Below, in pieces: positions 22,275-33,280 of a stretch of DNA of 64,000 bases; positions within the stretch are counted from its first letter, which is position 1, and every line of letters begins with the position of its first letter. The notes beneath the pieces were generated by a model. The model made no database searches. It saw only the letters and a program-made list of their open reading frames with translations, and was not told where the DNA came from. Made by a program: the position numbers and the translations under genes. Source of the stretch: Eupeodes corollae (taxonomy: Eukaryota; Arthropoda; Insecta; Diptera; Syrphidae); assembly GCF_945859685.1 (NCBI RefSeq), contig NC_079147.1, forward strand, positions 82,700,315-82,764,314, read 5' to 3'.

Positions 22275-23576
22275 AAGGGTGTCCCAAAATTAACGCAAGA
22301 TTTGAATTAAATAGAAAACGCCGTTTTTAGTCTTTTGATAGTTATATTTTTATTGACTCGTAAAGTACATAGGATAGGGGTATGTATGGAATAACACATC
22401 GGACAAATGGCCTCCACGGCTTTGCATGTACATGCGCACTCTTTTGTTGAAATTTTCTGTGACCATTCTGCATAAATGTGGCTGAATTTCATTGATGCAG
22501 CGTTGAACCTCCTCCTTTAATGCACGGGTGGTTGTGGGCTTGTTGACATAGACTTGTGATTTCAAATAAAAATAAAAAGAAGTCTAATGGTGTTAAAACA
22601 CACGATCTAGGAGGCCAATTTTGATCACCGAAACGGGAGAGTACACGACCTGGAAATGTCTCATGCAGTAATTGAATTGTTTCACGGGCTGTATGACATG
22701 TGGCACCGTCTTGTTGAAACCACATATTGGACACATCAATATCATCCAATTTTGGCAGAAAGATTTGTGTAATCATGTCGCGATATTGAGCACCAGTAAC
22801 AGTCACTGCTTGACCAGCATCATTTTCAAAAAAATATGGCCCAATTATGCCTCCAGCCCAAAATCCACAACATACAGTCACGCGTTGTGGATGCATTTGT
22901 TTTTCGACAATCACATATGGGTTCTCCGAACCCCAAATGCGGCAATTTTGGCGATTGCCAAAGCCATCAATATGAAAATGTGCTCCATCGCTTAGGATGA
23001 TTTTGCTCGAAAAATCAGGGTCCATTTGTTGATGCTCAATAATCCATTCAACGAACTCTCTTCTCTGTCCATGGTCATTAGGCTTCAATTGTTGTGTTAA
23101 TTGAATTTTGTAAGCATGAAGACACAGATCTTATGTGAGTATACGCTGTAGAGAAGTTCTTGAAATTTGCAATTCTTGTCCACGACGTCGAATTGAGGTT
23201 CCTGGATTGTCAGCAACACTCTCACGCACTGCTTCGACATTCACATTTGAACGGCTTGTTTTTGGAGGACCAGTGTTTTTGGCGTCTTCAACGGATCCAG
23301 TCTCTATGAATTTTTCAATTAATCTCTTCACAGTTGACGAAGTTAAAACACTATTCCGACCATATTTTGTATGAAATTTTCGAACTGCAGCCGCCAAGCT
23401 TTCACTATTTTTGAAATATTCTTTAATAATGAAGACACGTTGTTCTATCGTGTAACGCTGCATTTTTAATAACCCTATACTGTTAGCTGTCAAATTGCTT
23501 TTTTTTCAGGGTTACCAACACTTCATTGCACAAATGTCGGCAAATTCAAAACTTGCGTTAATTTTGGGACACCCTT
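22275..23576 (-). mobile_element. Mariner C: full-length DD41D element
   Basis: Both ends read AAGGGTGTCCCAAAATTAAC followed by GCAAG; the right one is inverted, and about 30 bp agree nearly perfectly. TA flanks both ends (22273-22274 and 23577-23578). At 1302 bp the length is normal. It is the best preserved transposon in the window, with intact termini and only two obvious transposase lesions. Confidence 0.9.
22350..23463 (-). pseudogene. Mariner C transposase (DD41D), two lesions
   Basis: The start MQRYTIEQRVFIIKEYF at 23463 opens the first helix-turn-helix. KNTGPPKTSR and TSIRRRGQELQISRTSLQRI form the linker and second DNA-binding part. A Lys-to-stop TAA lies near 23132. The catalytic domain follows with ILSDGAHFHIDG (first Asp kept, the usual Glu is Gly), FQQDGATCHTA and SCVLTPLDFFLF. 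There are 41 residues between the second and third Asp. A one-base frameshift near 22580, in a T-rich run, destroys the WGY after DFFL. The C-terminal part resumes as LKSQVYVNKPTT to a stop at 22350. It is inactive as it stands. Confidence 0.88.
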
Positions 23577-23579
23577 TAC

Positions 23580-25554
23580 CTTATGATATTAAAAAATAAG
23601 ATGATTTCAAAGAACTGCTCTATTTCCCTTTCAAATATTGAGTCAGTTTTCTGTTTGTTTTATTAATGCTTCATAATTCAAAAACCAATTATTGAAATCA
23701 AATATTAAACAAGACATTTAGCAGGCAAACAATATTATTTGTTGATAACCGCAAATACAACACACTTTAAGATAATATTTAATGTTTAATTTTATTACTA
23801 TTATTATTCCACACTATTAATCTTCTAAAAAGCATATCAATAAAATCAACAATACCCACTAAAAAGTAAACCTCCTCACTCCACTTTCTACTTGATTTCT
23901 CAGTCTTCCAACCACAAAGTAGTTTTTATTTTATTTTCATGAATTAATATCAAGAATTAAAAAAAAAAACAATAAAGCTACCTTTCGACCTTAACGTAGC
24001 CATGCTAAGTTTATGTAATGGTCATGCAAACGTCAAATGCCCAAAAAAAATCAAAATGATAGCCACTTAATTTGCAAAAAAAAAATAATAATAAAAGTCT
24101 AGTTTAGTTGAATTTGTTTTCATTTATTAGATATTTTTGTATATTTTTGTGTACATAATTTTATGTTTATTTGTTTGTGTTTTTTTTTTATTTTGTCAAA
24201 GCGATAAGATGAATGTTTTTGCGTTTGAACATTTAACGACTTAGCCTCCTGTCACCCTCTAATAAATACCGTTTAAGCTGACAAGCTTACATGCTTCCCC
24301 CAATCCCCAGAAATAAAAATCAAGAATATTTTTGTTTTGCTCTTTTAAAAATCGTCGTCGTATTTATTACATAATTCTTTTGCTCATGTAATAGCTACAT
24401 TCACATCTCTCCTTCTCTTGTTTTTTTGTATCTTTATCTTTCAGATACTTTTGTTTTTTGCATAAATCTCTCTATTAAACCCTTTCATTCGCATATTTGC
24501 GTTCTTTTCTTTTTTTTGCTTCTTTTAATGAACATGAACATTGAACACTTCAAACCAGCGAGTGGCGCATACCTACGCCGCCACCGTAATGTTTGTAGAT
24601 CTAGATACATTTGTATCTTTTTTTGTGTGTGTCTATTGTGCTGCCATCTTTTGATCTCGAGCTCTATATTAAAGTTGATTATCAAAAAGTCACATGTGAC
24701 ATGATGGGGGTATATGTAGAGATACTGGGAGCATGCACTAAACTCAGTTCATTTTTTTACAGAACAATTTGTATCTAATAGATTCTCGGATAGAAATTCA
24801 AAGCACTTTTTTTTGAGAGAGGGAGGGGGGAAAGTGGAAAGGGTAAGGAAGATTATAACAATAATAATTGTGATTTGTGTTTTATGTATTGCAGAATAGC
24901 GAACAAGATGAATAAACCGCGATTTAATATACGAGCGAACATATATCGCGTGATGTTTTATGCGGTTGCTCTCTGCACATTCAAAGATTCATACCTCATA
25001 TGTCTACATACACTTATGTAGATTTATAAACATTCTCAGTGTTCAAATAAACAACAAAAATTGTTAATCATCATCATCATCAAATCTATGTACCTTCATT
25101 TGTTTGCGAAAATAAAAAAAGAAATCAAAAAATATGGTACCCATACAAATTTGTATAGACTTTAAAAAACAAAAAAGCTGCTTTTGATGGGTATTTTATT
25201 TCCAATTGCGTAGATGCAGTTAAGTTTGACTTAGGGAATTGCCAACAAGTAAGTTTTTTGTTTTGTTTTTCTTATTGGGAGTGTGTTTTTCTTTCTAAAT
25301 GAAATATGACTTTTATTTGCGCATATGTTTGATTGCATCATACAAATAGGTGGGGACGATAGGATTGGCAAACAATTTGTCTACCTTTGTAAATATTTGA
25401 AGTTTTGTTTGTTGTTGATAAAAGTGTTGAATATATTTTGTTTAGATCATCGAACTCAAAATGTATAAATGTAAAATACTTATAAGATGTTGTTTTTATC
25501 TAGTACGGACATAGGTTATGGAATCCAACAAATTTGTTAAAAATTCCATTTAAA
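23580..25554. other. Noncoding, probably intronic DNA
   Basis: No gene is supported. Features are A-rich and T-rich runs, a CT-rich segment at 24405-24525 and an (ATC)n run near 25067-25083. A GA-rich G-run stretch lies at 24815-24850. Short open frames at 24426-24704 are low-complexity. Confidence 0.4.
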
Positions 25555-25556
25555 AA

Positions 25557-25595
25557 AGTGCGTATACGCCCAAGTGTACACTTTCGATAACTAAT
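25557..25595 (+). repeat. SINE leader fragment
   Basis: GTGCGTATACGCCCAAGTGT keeps the leader core of the SINE cluster at 21.4 kb, with no tRNA-like head after it. Confidence 0.35.
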
Positions 25596-25654
25596 TAAAT
25601 GTTTACTTTAATTAAGTAGTGCAACCTTTTCAGAAGTTTTTGTAAACAATAGGT

Positions 25655-26878
25655 TAAGATATTGATTAAATAGGTCCACTGGTGATTTTATGAATCATCT
25701 CACCCCGAACAGTGGAGCAAATCCTTGCTTCGCTTTGGAGAAAGTAAGATTATTGTACTTGATATTTGAAAAGCTTTTGATAAGGTTTGGCATCAGGCTC
25801 TCTTATCGAAAATGCGTGCTTTCCTCCTTCATTGGATTAGTAATTACCTCTCGAATCGTTCAATACAAGTTGTATTGGATGGATTCAAGTCTAAAACGAC
25901 AAAATAAATGCTGGTATGCCACAGGGCTGTGTTCTATCTCCAACACTCTTTCTCATTTTTGGTAATGTTCGCCTGTCTGCGCCTTCTTATCCAATGTATT
26001 GTACTCTTAGCTTTTCAAATTCGTTTTCAGATTCCCATCCCTCTTCTTCGGATGTGGAACTGCTACGACAAAATATGCGATAAGCTCATTAAATTCCGAC
26101 CTAAACATCATTGTACAATGGGGAATAAAAACGGCGTGGAATTCAATGCTTTGAAAACCTAATGCTGTCTTGTATCGTTAAAGCGAGTTAAACCACCCTT
26201 GACATTATCCATAGATGGCACTTGCATCGCGAAGACTGAACACCTCGATATTCTCATTATGTGTATCACCAACCACCTTTTGTGGAACGATCACATACGC
26301 GATGTCGTCAAAAATTCCGTAAGATGTTTGGGTTTTCTAAGGCGATGCAAGAAGTTTTTCTCCCCCTCTGATTTGGCTGTTATCTACAAAACTTATATAT
26401 GTCCAAGGCTTCAGTATAACTCTCACCTTTGGGCTGGTGCTCCTGCAATTAACTTAAGCCCTTTTGGACAGTATTGAACGTAGAACATTCAAATTGATTG
26501 GCGATATTACCATCATAAGATCGTCGCTTGAACATCGTCGAAATGTTTCTTGTCTCACGCTTTTTTACCGTTATTTTAATGGTTTATGCACTAGAGAAAT
26601 AGCCAGTTAGACTCCTCCCCTTAAACAGTTCAATACTCATCAAAAACCTCGAGCTAAACTTCGGCCGTACTATCAAGAACAGAGATTCATTGTTTAGCCG
26701 TACTACGTGAATGTGTAGTACTCTGTCTTTCCCAACCATTGCAATATTCGGGAATTGAAAACCAATATGCACCGACACCACTTTTCAACCCCTCTCTCCC
26801 TTTCCTAGTGCTCACACTGTGTCTATATAATAAGGGTATTATTATCCTCTTGAGTGTGCGCTTATTATAAAAAAAAAA
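25655..26878 (+). pseudogene. LINE C reverse transcriptase and 3' end, copy 2
   Basis: The + strand starts in the RT fingers (RSTGDFMNHL near 25665). It passes through the palm: LDISKAFDKVWHQ-like and VLDGFKSK by frame change, then CRHRAVFYLQ in place of PQGSVLS. It reaches HLDILIMCITNHLLWNDHI, FLRRCKKFF and YICPRLQYNSHLWAG (26250-26440). Tail text SQPLQYSGIENQY follows, then AAGGGTATTATTATCCTCTT and a poly(A) run at 26868-26881, which mark the true 3' end. The copy is 5'-truncated. At least four frameshifts and several stops break it. Confidence 0.75.
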
Positions 26879-26881
26879 AAC

Positions 26882-27300
26882 TAAATGAATAAAACCAACA
26901 ATAAAGGATTTCATCATTGAAAGTGTTGTTACGTAATGCTGGGTGTCAAAATGACGCTAGTCAGGTATAAATTTGTTTCTCTTAAAAAAATTATTTTTTT
27001 AACTTAGAACACGTCTTTTAGTTCATGTTAAATTTCAATGATAAAATCGTTTGCAATAAACAGCAGATAGTTTGAATAATATTTCGAGATATAATCGTTT
27101 TACTGAAAGCGTTTCATTTTGTTTGTAGTCCCACCTTTCAGTCTTACTTTCAATTATCAATCTCTAACCTTTTTTCAATGAAGTTTCTAACCAACCTGTC
27201 TTAAAAGTTCCAATGATTAGATTGATTGATGAATACCAATAATGCTATAAGTCGCTATGAAAAAATAGTGGAAAAATTTAACTCGTCGGAACTTAACTTA
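26882..27300. other. AT-rich noncoding DNA
   Basis: No gene. The far end, CTTACTTACTTAAG before 27310, is the (TAAG)n tail of the neighbouring LINE D. Confidence 0.35.
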
Positions 27301-27304
27301 CTTA

Positions 27305-28690
27305 CTTAAGGTGACGCTACAGTCCTGTTTAAACTAGGGCCTCACCTAACAAAACTTCTCCATCTAGCTCGGTCTTTAACTAGAGGTCTCCAGTTTCGTG
27401 CTCCAAGTTGTGTGAGGTCACTTTTCACTTATACGCGTCACCTGATTTGCGGTCTTCCTCTACTGCGCTGTTCTGTGGGTGTAGATTCGACGACTTTCCG
27501 GCCTGGTAATCGATCAAAAGATAGTGGGTGTCGTTTTCATGTTCCTTGGCTTTTTCCAGGATCTACCGTAATATGAAGATTTGTTCGACTGTGGACTCTC
27601 CTGGTCTAAAACCACACTCATAAGGATCTATCAGGTTGTTGACGATGGGCTTAAGACTATCACAAATTACTGCAGAAAAAATTTTGTAGGCGATGTTAAA
27701 TAGACTGATTCCTCTATTTGTGGTGTAGTTCATTTTTCGAAATGGCCAAACAATACTAAGGTTCCATTCATCGGGCATGCTTTCTTCCGGCCGTATGCTC
27801 TTAACCAAATTATCTCCAGCTGCTTTAAAGAGCTCGGCATTCAAGCCATCTGCCCCAGCGGCTTTATTAGACTGCACTTTAGATAAGGCAATCTTTAATT
27901 CGTCTTAAACGGGAGGATGAGATTGTTGGTTTTTATAGTTTAGTTATATTTAAACATGTTAAGGGTATTAATAACCCCTTGAGTGCCCGTTTATTATAAA
28001 ACAAAAAATGTTGAATTGACTGCGGTACCACTATGATGTTTCCACTTTCGTCTTTGCAGACTTCGGTTCTAGGTTTATATACCTGTGAAATTCGTTTCAC
28101 CTGTTTATAAAACTTTCGAACTTCATTCCTGCTTTTAAACCTCTCAACATCTCTTTTTCCTTCCGAGAAGTCGGTGTTCCTCTCGCATCTTTTGCTCATA
28201 GAGCTCATGAGCAGCTCTCGTCCTTTTATGCAGCGGCGCTATTCGTGCCTGTTGTTTGGCTGCATTAGCCTGCTGACATTCCTCTTCAAACCAGTAGTTC
28301 CATGATGCTGAAAACGTGTCTTATGTTTGGAGAACTCCAAGTTCCTTTATAAAAGCTGAGGTGACGAAAATGCGTGTTGGCTACCATTACGTTTTGCCCC
28401 GCGGTAAAATCTTTGAGCCTCAATCCGTTGTCGGAACTGTTGTCTTTCAGGCGTTTTTTCCCGATCATTCCACCAAAGATGTCTTCCCCTCCTAGCTTGG
28501 TAATAAAATCGACCATTACAATTTTAATATCTTAGCTAGGACACTGCTCATATGTTTTGTCTAAGAGCTCAAATAACACATCCTTGGTGTTGCCATCCTT
28601 CTCATCTGTGGGGGAGTGTTAGCATATTAGGCTTAAAGAACTCATTGATGCACCTTTAGCTCAAGACTTGTTGCCTAAGTCTACCTACAA
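27305..28690 (-). pseudogene. LINE D, internally deleted copy 1
   Basis: On the minus strand the order is as follows. Endonuclease fragment (28620-28286): KDVLFELLDKTYEQCPS, VDFITKLGGEDIFGG, NGLRLKDFTAGQNVMV. Linker (28208-28030): SEGKRDVERFKSRNEVRKFY. RT start (27877-27563): SNKAAGADGLNAELFKAAGD, ESMPDEWNLSI, GISLFNIAYKIFSAVI, CGFRPGESTVEQIF. The frame then jumps from a DTHYLLIDYQ text to AGKSSNLHPQNSAVEEDR near 27510, skipping the RT catalytic core and most of the C-terminus. The 3' end has a (TAAG)n tail (27290-27308). A 3'-end scrap of LINE C interrupts it at 27945-28012. Confidence 0.78.
27945..28012 (+). mobile_element. LINE C 3'-end scrap inside LINE D
   Basis: GTTAAGGGTATTAATAACCC followed by CTTGAGTGCCCGTTTATTAT and an A-rich run equals the 3' terminus of LINE C at 26828-26880. 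It is in the opposite orientation to LINE D and sits between its linker and RT parts, so it looks like a severely 5'-truncated insertion. Confidence 0.65.
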
Positions 28691-28699
28691 TGACAAAGC

Positions 28700-29820
28700 C
28701 GCATCCAAATAAGCGCTGGCAGAATAATTTGTGTACTTTCTATTTATCTTCGTTAGTCTACTTAAATAACTCAATCTATTTCTCCAAAGCTTGCTGTGAT
28801 CTTCTTTTGATATTTTATTTGTTTGAACCTTTAACTGATTTCAAAGATAAGATTTGGTATTGGCATAGACTCCAAAGACTCATGTAGTACCAAAATTGCA
28901 ATTGTTGCGTTGTGATTGCAAAATGTTCTTTGTTTTTGTAATGAATTATAACAATTTTAATGCCTTTTCGGCATTTTTTATCGTCCTTATCGTATTTTCA
29001 GCATAAATTAGCTTTTGCTTGTCTGATGTCAAAATATGACAACTTAAAAAGTGATAGTTACCAAATCTTTCACTGGAAAACCTTAAACACGTTTGAACTG
29101 TCCTATTGTTTGATTAATTATTATTAATTAGAATGATTAAGTTAAAATTGCTTTTAACGTATTTTTTACAACTCACTTTTTTTGGCCTTTTCTTTCTACT
29201 ACTCACATACAATACTTTATTTATTTTCGTATTTTATGTTATCTATTAAATTTTTTTTCTTTGATACGAATTTTTATGGAAAGTTTTAAATAGAGACACA
29301 CTTTTTGTTTCTTATCTCATCACAAGTATAATTAATAAATAAAAAAGAAAACTTGAACTTGAAATTTAGGAATTCGAAGCAATATCAAATATTTATCTCA
29401 TTTCGTTCTCTTATCATTTAAATTTTTTTATTTATCATATTAACATTTAACTATGTGTGTTAAAAATGAAGATCCTGCAAATTAGCTTTATTTGTTATTT
29501 TTTTTAAGAAATAAAGAGAAACTTATTTAATAGATTTTTCACTTTAACGATATTTGAAAAAATAAAATAAATAAATAAAAAAGATTAGAGTAAACTATCT
29601 TCAAAAGATAGACACATGAACTAGCGAACATTTTGTAAGTACTATTTAAAGGAAACAATTCTGTCAGACATTTGTAAAGCAAAACTTCAACCCTCGCGAA
29701 AGGGAAAACAATGCTTCGATTTTGGTTCATTCCTTATTAATGCTTCGTCGGTATTAGTCTAACCATGATGTTGTATAGCCTTTAATCTTCCTAATTAAAT
29801 GGACAATTTACACTAAATAG
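28700..29820. other. AT-rich noncoding DNA
   Basis: I see no gene or repeat that recurs in the window. Confidence 0.4.
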
Positions 29821-29829
29821 TTTTTAAAT

Positions 29830-30740
29830 CGGATCAGAATATCCTGAGATTATCGCGTTCAAACAAACAAACAAACAAACAAGCAAACAACAAACTTTTA
29901 ATCGAATTCACCAATTCGGCACATATCTCTACGGGTGTGGAGTACCAATTTCCTTGAATTTTCGACGACAACTCGTCTCTCTTTTTGGTTCTAAAATCTC
30001 CGATCCTTCGCTTTAGGAAGCTCCATAAGTGTTCACTTGCATTTAGGCCGTAGAATTGTGTTGGCCATTTCATAACTTTGATTTTGTGTTGTTGTAAGTA
30101 TTTTTTAGCCAATTTTGAGGGGTGCTTTGGGTCAATATCCTGCATGAACTCTCTTTTGATTGGCACCTCCTCTTTAGTTAATGTTAGCATAACTGAATTT
30201 AGGATGTGAACATGATCCACTTCGCACATCGTATCTTTGATCCACAGTATTGGACCTACTCCAGATGTGGAATTGTACCCTCAAATCATTATATTCCCAC
30301 CACCGTGTTTCACTGTCTCCATAAAGTAAAAAAGTAAAGTACACAAAGTATTGCGAGTTAAACTTTTTGGTTTTTAGGCTTCTCATATACATTTTTCCAT
30401 CGGGAGTAAACAAATTGATCTTTGTTTCATCACACAAAACTTTATTCCAATAAGAACGGTGCATGTGTTTGTTTGCAAAGGAAAGTCTTTGGGTAATGTT
30501 TTGCTTGGTTAAAAATACCACTTTTCGTGGACTTCTACCAGAAAAAATTGCTTCTATAAGTTGGTTTCTTACTGTTCTAGCTGTCACTGATCCGTTTATT
30601 TCATTTTTAAATTTTCTTTAAGAAAGAAATGGTTTCCTCTTACATATTCTTACCAATATTGTATCAAAAGGCGAGGAAGTTTATCTTTTTCTAAATTTTT
30701 TTTCTTCTTTAGCCGATTTTGAGGCGTGAATGTAAAGTTT
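29830..30740 (-). pseudogene. Tc1-type transposase (DD34E), broken
   Basis: The minus strand, reading from 30740 down, has a DNA-binding remnant (KKKFRKR, TARTVRNQLIEAI), then RSPRKVVFLTKQNITQRLSF and WNKVLCDETKINLF with the first Asp. The usual glycine box GGGxxMxWG reads GGGNIMI then a stop. FMQDIDPKHPSKLAKKY carries the second Asp and LNASEHLWSFLKRRI the Glu. Counting gives 34 residues between them, so DD34E. Frame changes near 30250 and stops inactivate it. An (AAAC)n run at 29862-29885 adjoins the 3' side. I could not match terminal repeats. Confidence 0.8.
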
Positions 30741-31029
30741 CAAATACTTCTTTCTTCGAACAGTTTATTGCTGAAACACAAACACGCTTCAGCTTCGGCT
30801 ACGCCTGACGTTTACGAGTTCAGCCATAGAAATTCAATGCATTCTATCACAATGAAGCTTTGACCTCACGTTTCATTTGACAACCGTAAGGAAATACCGT
30901 AATGTGACTCCAAACGGGAGCTCTAGTTCAAATTTGCTGAACATTTGCTTTGTCTGACAGCTCAACAGCTGTAAAAAAAGTCAACAAACAAAATACATTT
31001 GCTTTGGAGGGATTCCAACTCAAAGTTCT

Positions 31030-31372
31030 GCAATTCTACCAATTTTAAAACTTGCGTGCGCACTACGATTTCCACGGATGTAGAAGTTATCAAAATAGTG
31101 TAGGAAATGACTTTGAGCTAGGTTTCTCCCAACCTACAGTTTCAGTAGTTTTAAGCGAAGTTCCTTATTTGCTTGAAGAAAGAAACTGTCCAATTTTTAT
31201 CAATGCAGATATGTCCACTAATGAAAAGCAAGAAGCAACAAACTATTTTTTTTAAAGAGCAGGCTTACCGGGGATAGTTGGATGTGTAGACGGAACTCCC
31301 ATTGGTATCATAGCTCCTGCTGAGTTACCACACCAATATTTAAATAGAAAAGGTTTTTACAGCTTAAATGCG
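31030..31372 (+). pseudogene. Harbinger transposase, N-terminal half
   Basis: The + frame reads RSYQNSVGNDFELGFSQPTV, VVLSEVPYLLEE and FINADMSTNEKQEATNYFF, then an in-frame TAA (31253). It continues RAGLPGIVGCVDGTPIGIIA and NRKGFYSLNAM. GCVDGT holds the first catalytic Asp of the HARBI1-type DDE domain. The second Asp and the Glu are deleted, since the sequence switches directly to the opposing gene near 31372. It is therefore a fragment and cannot be active. Confidence 0.8.
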
Positions 31373-31384
31373 ATGGTGGTAAAG

Positions 31385-31921
31385 TACTTCCAAATACTTG
31401 ACTGGGCTGATGTCATTGTCATGGGAGCATCTTCAACTTCAATGCCTGCATCATTTGAGGGTCGGGTTGTTCCGCTGTTGCAGTTGAATTTGTTCCAAAC
31501 GTATTACCCATTGATTTTACAGCCTGCTGTAAACTTAGCAAATTGTCAACTGCCTGTTCCAAAAGGTTGGAACTAAATCCTTTTTATTTGTCGCGATTTT
31601 CTTCTTCAGTTTAAATTCATACTCCTGCCAAACCTATAAAATTTTATTTTCTAAGACCATTTTGTAATATTCTTTGTTACGTACGTTTAGGAGGTCCCAA
31701 TGCGTTTAGCGCAAGGGCAAATCCCAATATTAGGCTTGTTTTTTTTGGATGATCCAAACGTCCCCACAACCTTGGCAATGTCGGTGTTTGCCTCCATTAT
31801 CTCCACCAACTTTGAGAACCGGGCGTTGTTGGTTCTTTTAATGCTATACCAATAAAAGTTGTAATTATAATTTATTTAATAATTATTTAATTTGTTCTTA
31901 CCTTTGTCGATTTTCACTCAT
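31385..31921 (-). pseudogene. Harbinger second gene, Myb/SANT-like DNA-binding protein
   Basis: The minus strand starts MSENRQ at 31921. A 58-nt intron with GTAAGA donor (31901) and TATAG acceptor (ends 31844) follows. Joining the exons gives ...SIKRTNNARFSKLVEIMEAN, typical of the trihelix (Myb/SANT-like) partner that helps Harbinger transposase bind DNA. After FGSSKKNKPNIG a frameshift moves to ALNALGPPKRT. A stop and QEYEFKLKKKIATNKKD follow, then a Gln/Ser-rich linker (QAVDNLLSLQQAVKSMG). Frameshifts mark decay. Confidence 0.7.
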
Positions 31922-32176
31922 TTTTTTTTGTATCGCAAGAAAAAATCTAGACAACTATTTCGAATTAAAAAAAAACTGTGATTTTTTCAAAGTTTAAGAA
32001 ATAAAAACTTTGAAAAATGTTTAAAAATTAATATCTCAAAAAATGTTGTTATTTATGTTTTGCAAGCTTTTAGATTCAATTCAATTAAATTTTCAATTCA
32101 AATACTCATTAATTGCAAGTAATCATTATTAATTTTACAACAGCTTTTATGCATTTTCTTAAGTATTGGCTTAGCC

Positions 32177-33280
32177 TTAGCCTTTACTTAAATAATCAGC
32201 CTGTAACTTAAGACTTAAAGTAAAAAGTTTTGGCTTACCTGTTTCCAAATAAATAGAACAGTTTGGTGCGACTAAGGGAAAATTGAATATTTTCTTCAAG
32301 AAATTTCTTTGAAACTTTCCACTTTCTTCGTATTCTTGCTTACCCGATATTTGTGCCGCATAACCAAGCGAAGATTTCACGACTGTATTGAAAATATTAT
32401 ATTTTGTTAAAAGTTTTATGTGATCGTTAGGGAAAACCTTCTTCCAAGTACCATTAATTAAGCTTTTTGAAGTTTTTGCTTGTTCTACAAGGTGCCTGCT
32501 AAAATCCAAGGTTGGGTTTAGTAAAACTCCCAAATACTTGTGTTCTTTCGATATTTCTAAACCACTTCCATTGAGTATCCAGGTGTTCCTAACTTCACTC
32601 CGATTGGAACGCGAAAAGTCCATTACTTTTGCTTTGCCTGTGTTGATGACTAGACCCCACTTGACGCAATAGTCCGTAAGACGATTTACCATAAATTGCA
32701 AGGTTTCTGCTGGTTCGGATAGCAAAAGAATGTTATCAGCGTGGAGTAATACATTTATTACGACACCCGTATTTCGGACAACTCCTGGATTGTGCGTAGC
32801 TACATATATCACTAATAAAATGAGCAAATAGAAGAACACTGAGTAGACATCCTTGCTTTACTCCAGTAAGTGATTGAAATTATTTTGAATAAGTTTCTCT
32901 ATCCCAGACTGCAACTTCAGTATCTGTGCACAAACAACGGATTATTTGGTAAATTTTGTTGATACTCCAAGTTGTGAAAGTTTAAAAAATAAAGCATTTC
33001 GATTCACCAAATCAAATGCAGCTTTAAAATCGACAAACAGTGTGTATACGTTTTTATTTTTGTAGTGAAATGCTTTTACTATTGATGATGATGTTAAAGT
33101 AAATATGTGGTCAAAAGTCGAATAGTTCTTTCTAAAGCCTGCTTTCTTACATCCACCCAATTTTCAAGACATTCATGAAGGATATGCGTTGGTAGTTTTA
33201 AACTGCATTTAGATCACCTTTTTCATGGATTGGAAAAATTATCGATTTTTTAAAAGAGGACGGCACATCAGCATAGGTAA
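32177..33280 (-). pseudogene. LINE A reverse transcriptase, central and thumb part
   Basis: The minus strand runs from SFKKSIIFPIHEKGDLN (33270) to KKAGFRKNYSTFDHIFTLTS and TLFVDFKAAFDLVNRNALFF (33140-32990), the RT fingers and first catalytic Asp. VINVLLHADNILLLSEPAET (32770) has the YADD box as HADN. WGLVINTGKAKVM, LEISKEHKYLGVLLNP and YAAQISGKQEYEESGKFQ follow, to 32177. The DD pair is DN, so activity would be lost even without the frameshifts. It is the same family as LINE B (58-59.7 kb). The C-terminal Cys motif is missing. The 5' part lies beyond the LOA/I-like insertion. Confidence 0.78.

Larger units (their letters stand above)
30778..31960. mobile_element. PIF/Harbinger element, truncated
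   Basis: The left end carries ACGCTTCAGCTTCGGCTACG (30784), whose inverse ends the MITE at 16.5 kb, so it is a terminal inverted repeat. A leader shared with that MITE follows (30823-31020). Then come a transposase fragment on + and a Myb/SANT-like second gene on -, converging near 31375. Two genes, transposase plus Myb-like protein, are the hallmark of the superfamily. The right terminus is missing; LINE A begins about 200 bp further on. Confidence 0.75.

Noticed and set aside
24426..24704. Frames on both strands near a CT-rich segment
   Set aside because: No conserved motif and low complexity; both strands are open together, which is typical of chance.
31373..31576. 67-codon + strand frame after the Harbinger transposase
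   Set aside because: It is the antisense of the Myb-like gene's C-terminal linker.
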